This document shows positions 5,116 through 5,141 of a stretch of DNA of 5,141 nucleotides, in pieces (position 1 is the stretch's first letter; each line of letters opens with the position of its first letter). The stretch covers positions 1-5,141 of the forward strand of contig JABXGU010000580.1 of NCBI GenBank assembly GCA_016550415.1. Direction: 5' to 3'. A program made the position numbers and the translations under genes. Origin of the DNA: an archaeon (GTDB taxonomy: Archaea; Asgardarchaeota; Hermodarchaeia; Hermodarchaeales; Hermodarchaeaceae). The notes below the pieces were generated by a model. The model saw only the letters and a program-made list of their open reading frames with translations. It was not told the DNA's origin and searched no databases.

Positions 5116-5141
5116 GATAATAGTAGAATTTGCAGTTATAA
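5110..5141 (-). promoter_or_regulatory. Possible promoter and ribosome site of the duplicated membrane protein
   Basis: Read on the minus strand, TTATAA at the window edge (5136-5141) is TATA-like and lies about 26 bases before GGAG (5110-5113). GGAG is nine bases from an in-frame TTG at 5098-5100. If both are real, the protein begins at its sixth listed residue (L6) with a very short leader. The edge cuts the region, so this remains tentative. Confidence 0.25.

Noticed and set aside
1..5141. CRISPR array, insertion sequence, tRNA or rRNA gene
   Set aside because: No regularly spaced direct repeats, transposase-like protein, terminal repeats or cloverleaf-like sequence could be seen on either strand.

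Overview
The window most likely comes from an archaeon of moderate GC content. The best evidence is an archaeal-type archaemetzincin (positions 2855-3382, minus strand). Supporting signs are TATA-like boxes rather than bacterial -35/-10 pairs, Shine-Dalgarno sites that decide GTG/TTG starts, extracellular proteins rich in N-x-S/T glycosylation sequons, and a multi-pass membrane protein ending in a zinc ribbon. This combination recalls Asgard/Thorarchaeota-like or related uncultured archaeal genomes, but that placement is an impression from protein style, not a demonstrated assignment.

Layout from left to right. Positions 1-113 hold no gene, only a TATA-like box and an inverted repeat. Three minus-strand genes follow: a zinc-ribbon membrane protein (114-602), a GNAT acetyltransferase with an extra C-terminal domain (683-1558), and a flavodoxin-fold protein (1604-2161). 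The last two are 45 bases apart, with a perfect small hairpin between them, and probably form an operon flavodoxin -> acetyltransferase. A 193-base divergent intergenic region (2162-2354) contains a 9-bp perfect inverted repeat that looks like an operator. A plus-strand gene for a small anchored extracellular protein (2355-2843) converges on archaemetzincin (2855-3382, minus) with only 11 bases between the stops. Archaemetzincin is divergent, across a 104-base promoter region, from an Imm-5-like 'putative immunity' protein (3487-4023, plus). That gene's end overlaps, stop into coding sequence, with a large duplicated membrane/ectodomain protein (3976-5115, minus) whose true start is near or beyond the right edge.

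No single pathway links these genes. The window looks like a compact, strand-alternating stretch of mostly single-gene units with two tight or overlapping convergent ends. No mobile element, CRISPR array, tRNA or rRNA is visible, and I found no convincing evidence for a multi-gene novel system. The items most worth following up are the internally duplicated ectodomain protein, the in-register overlap at its 3' end, the shortened second-zinc motif in archaemetzincin, the orphan immunity-like protein, and the operator-like inverted repeat.
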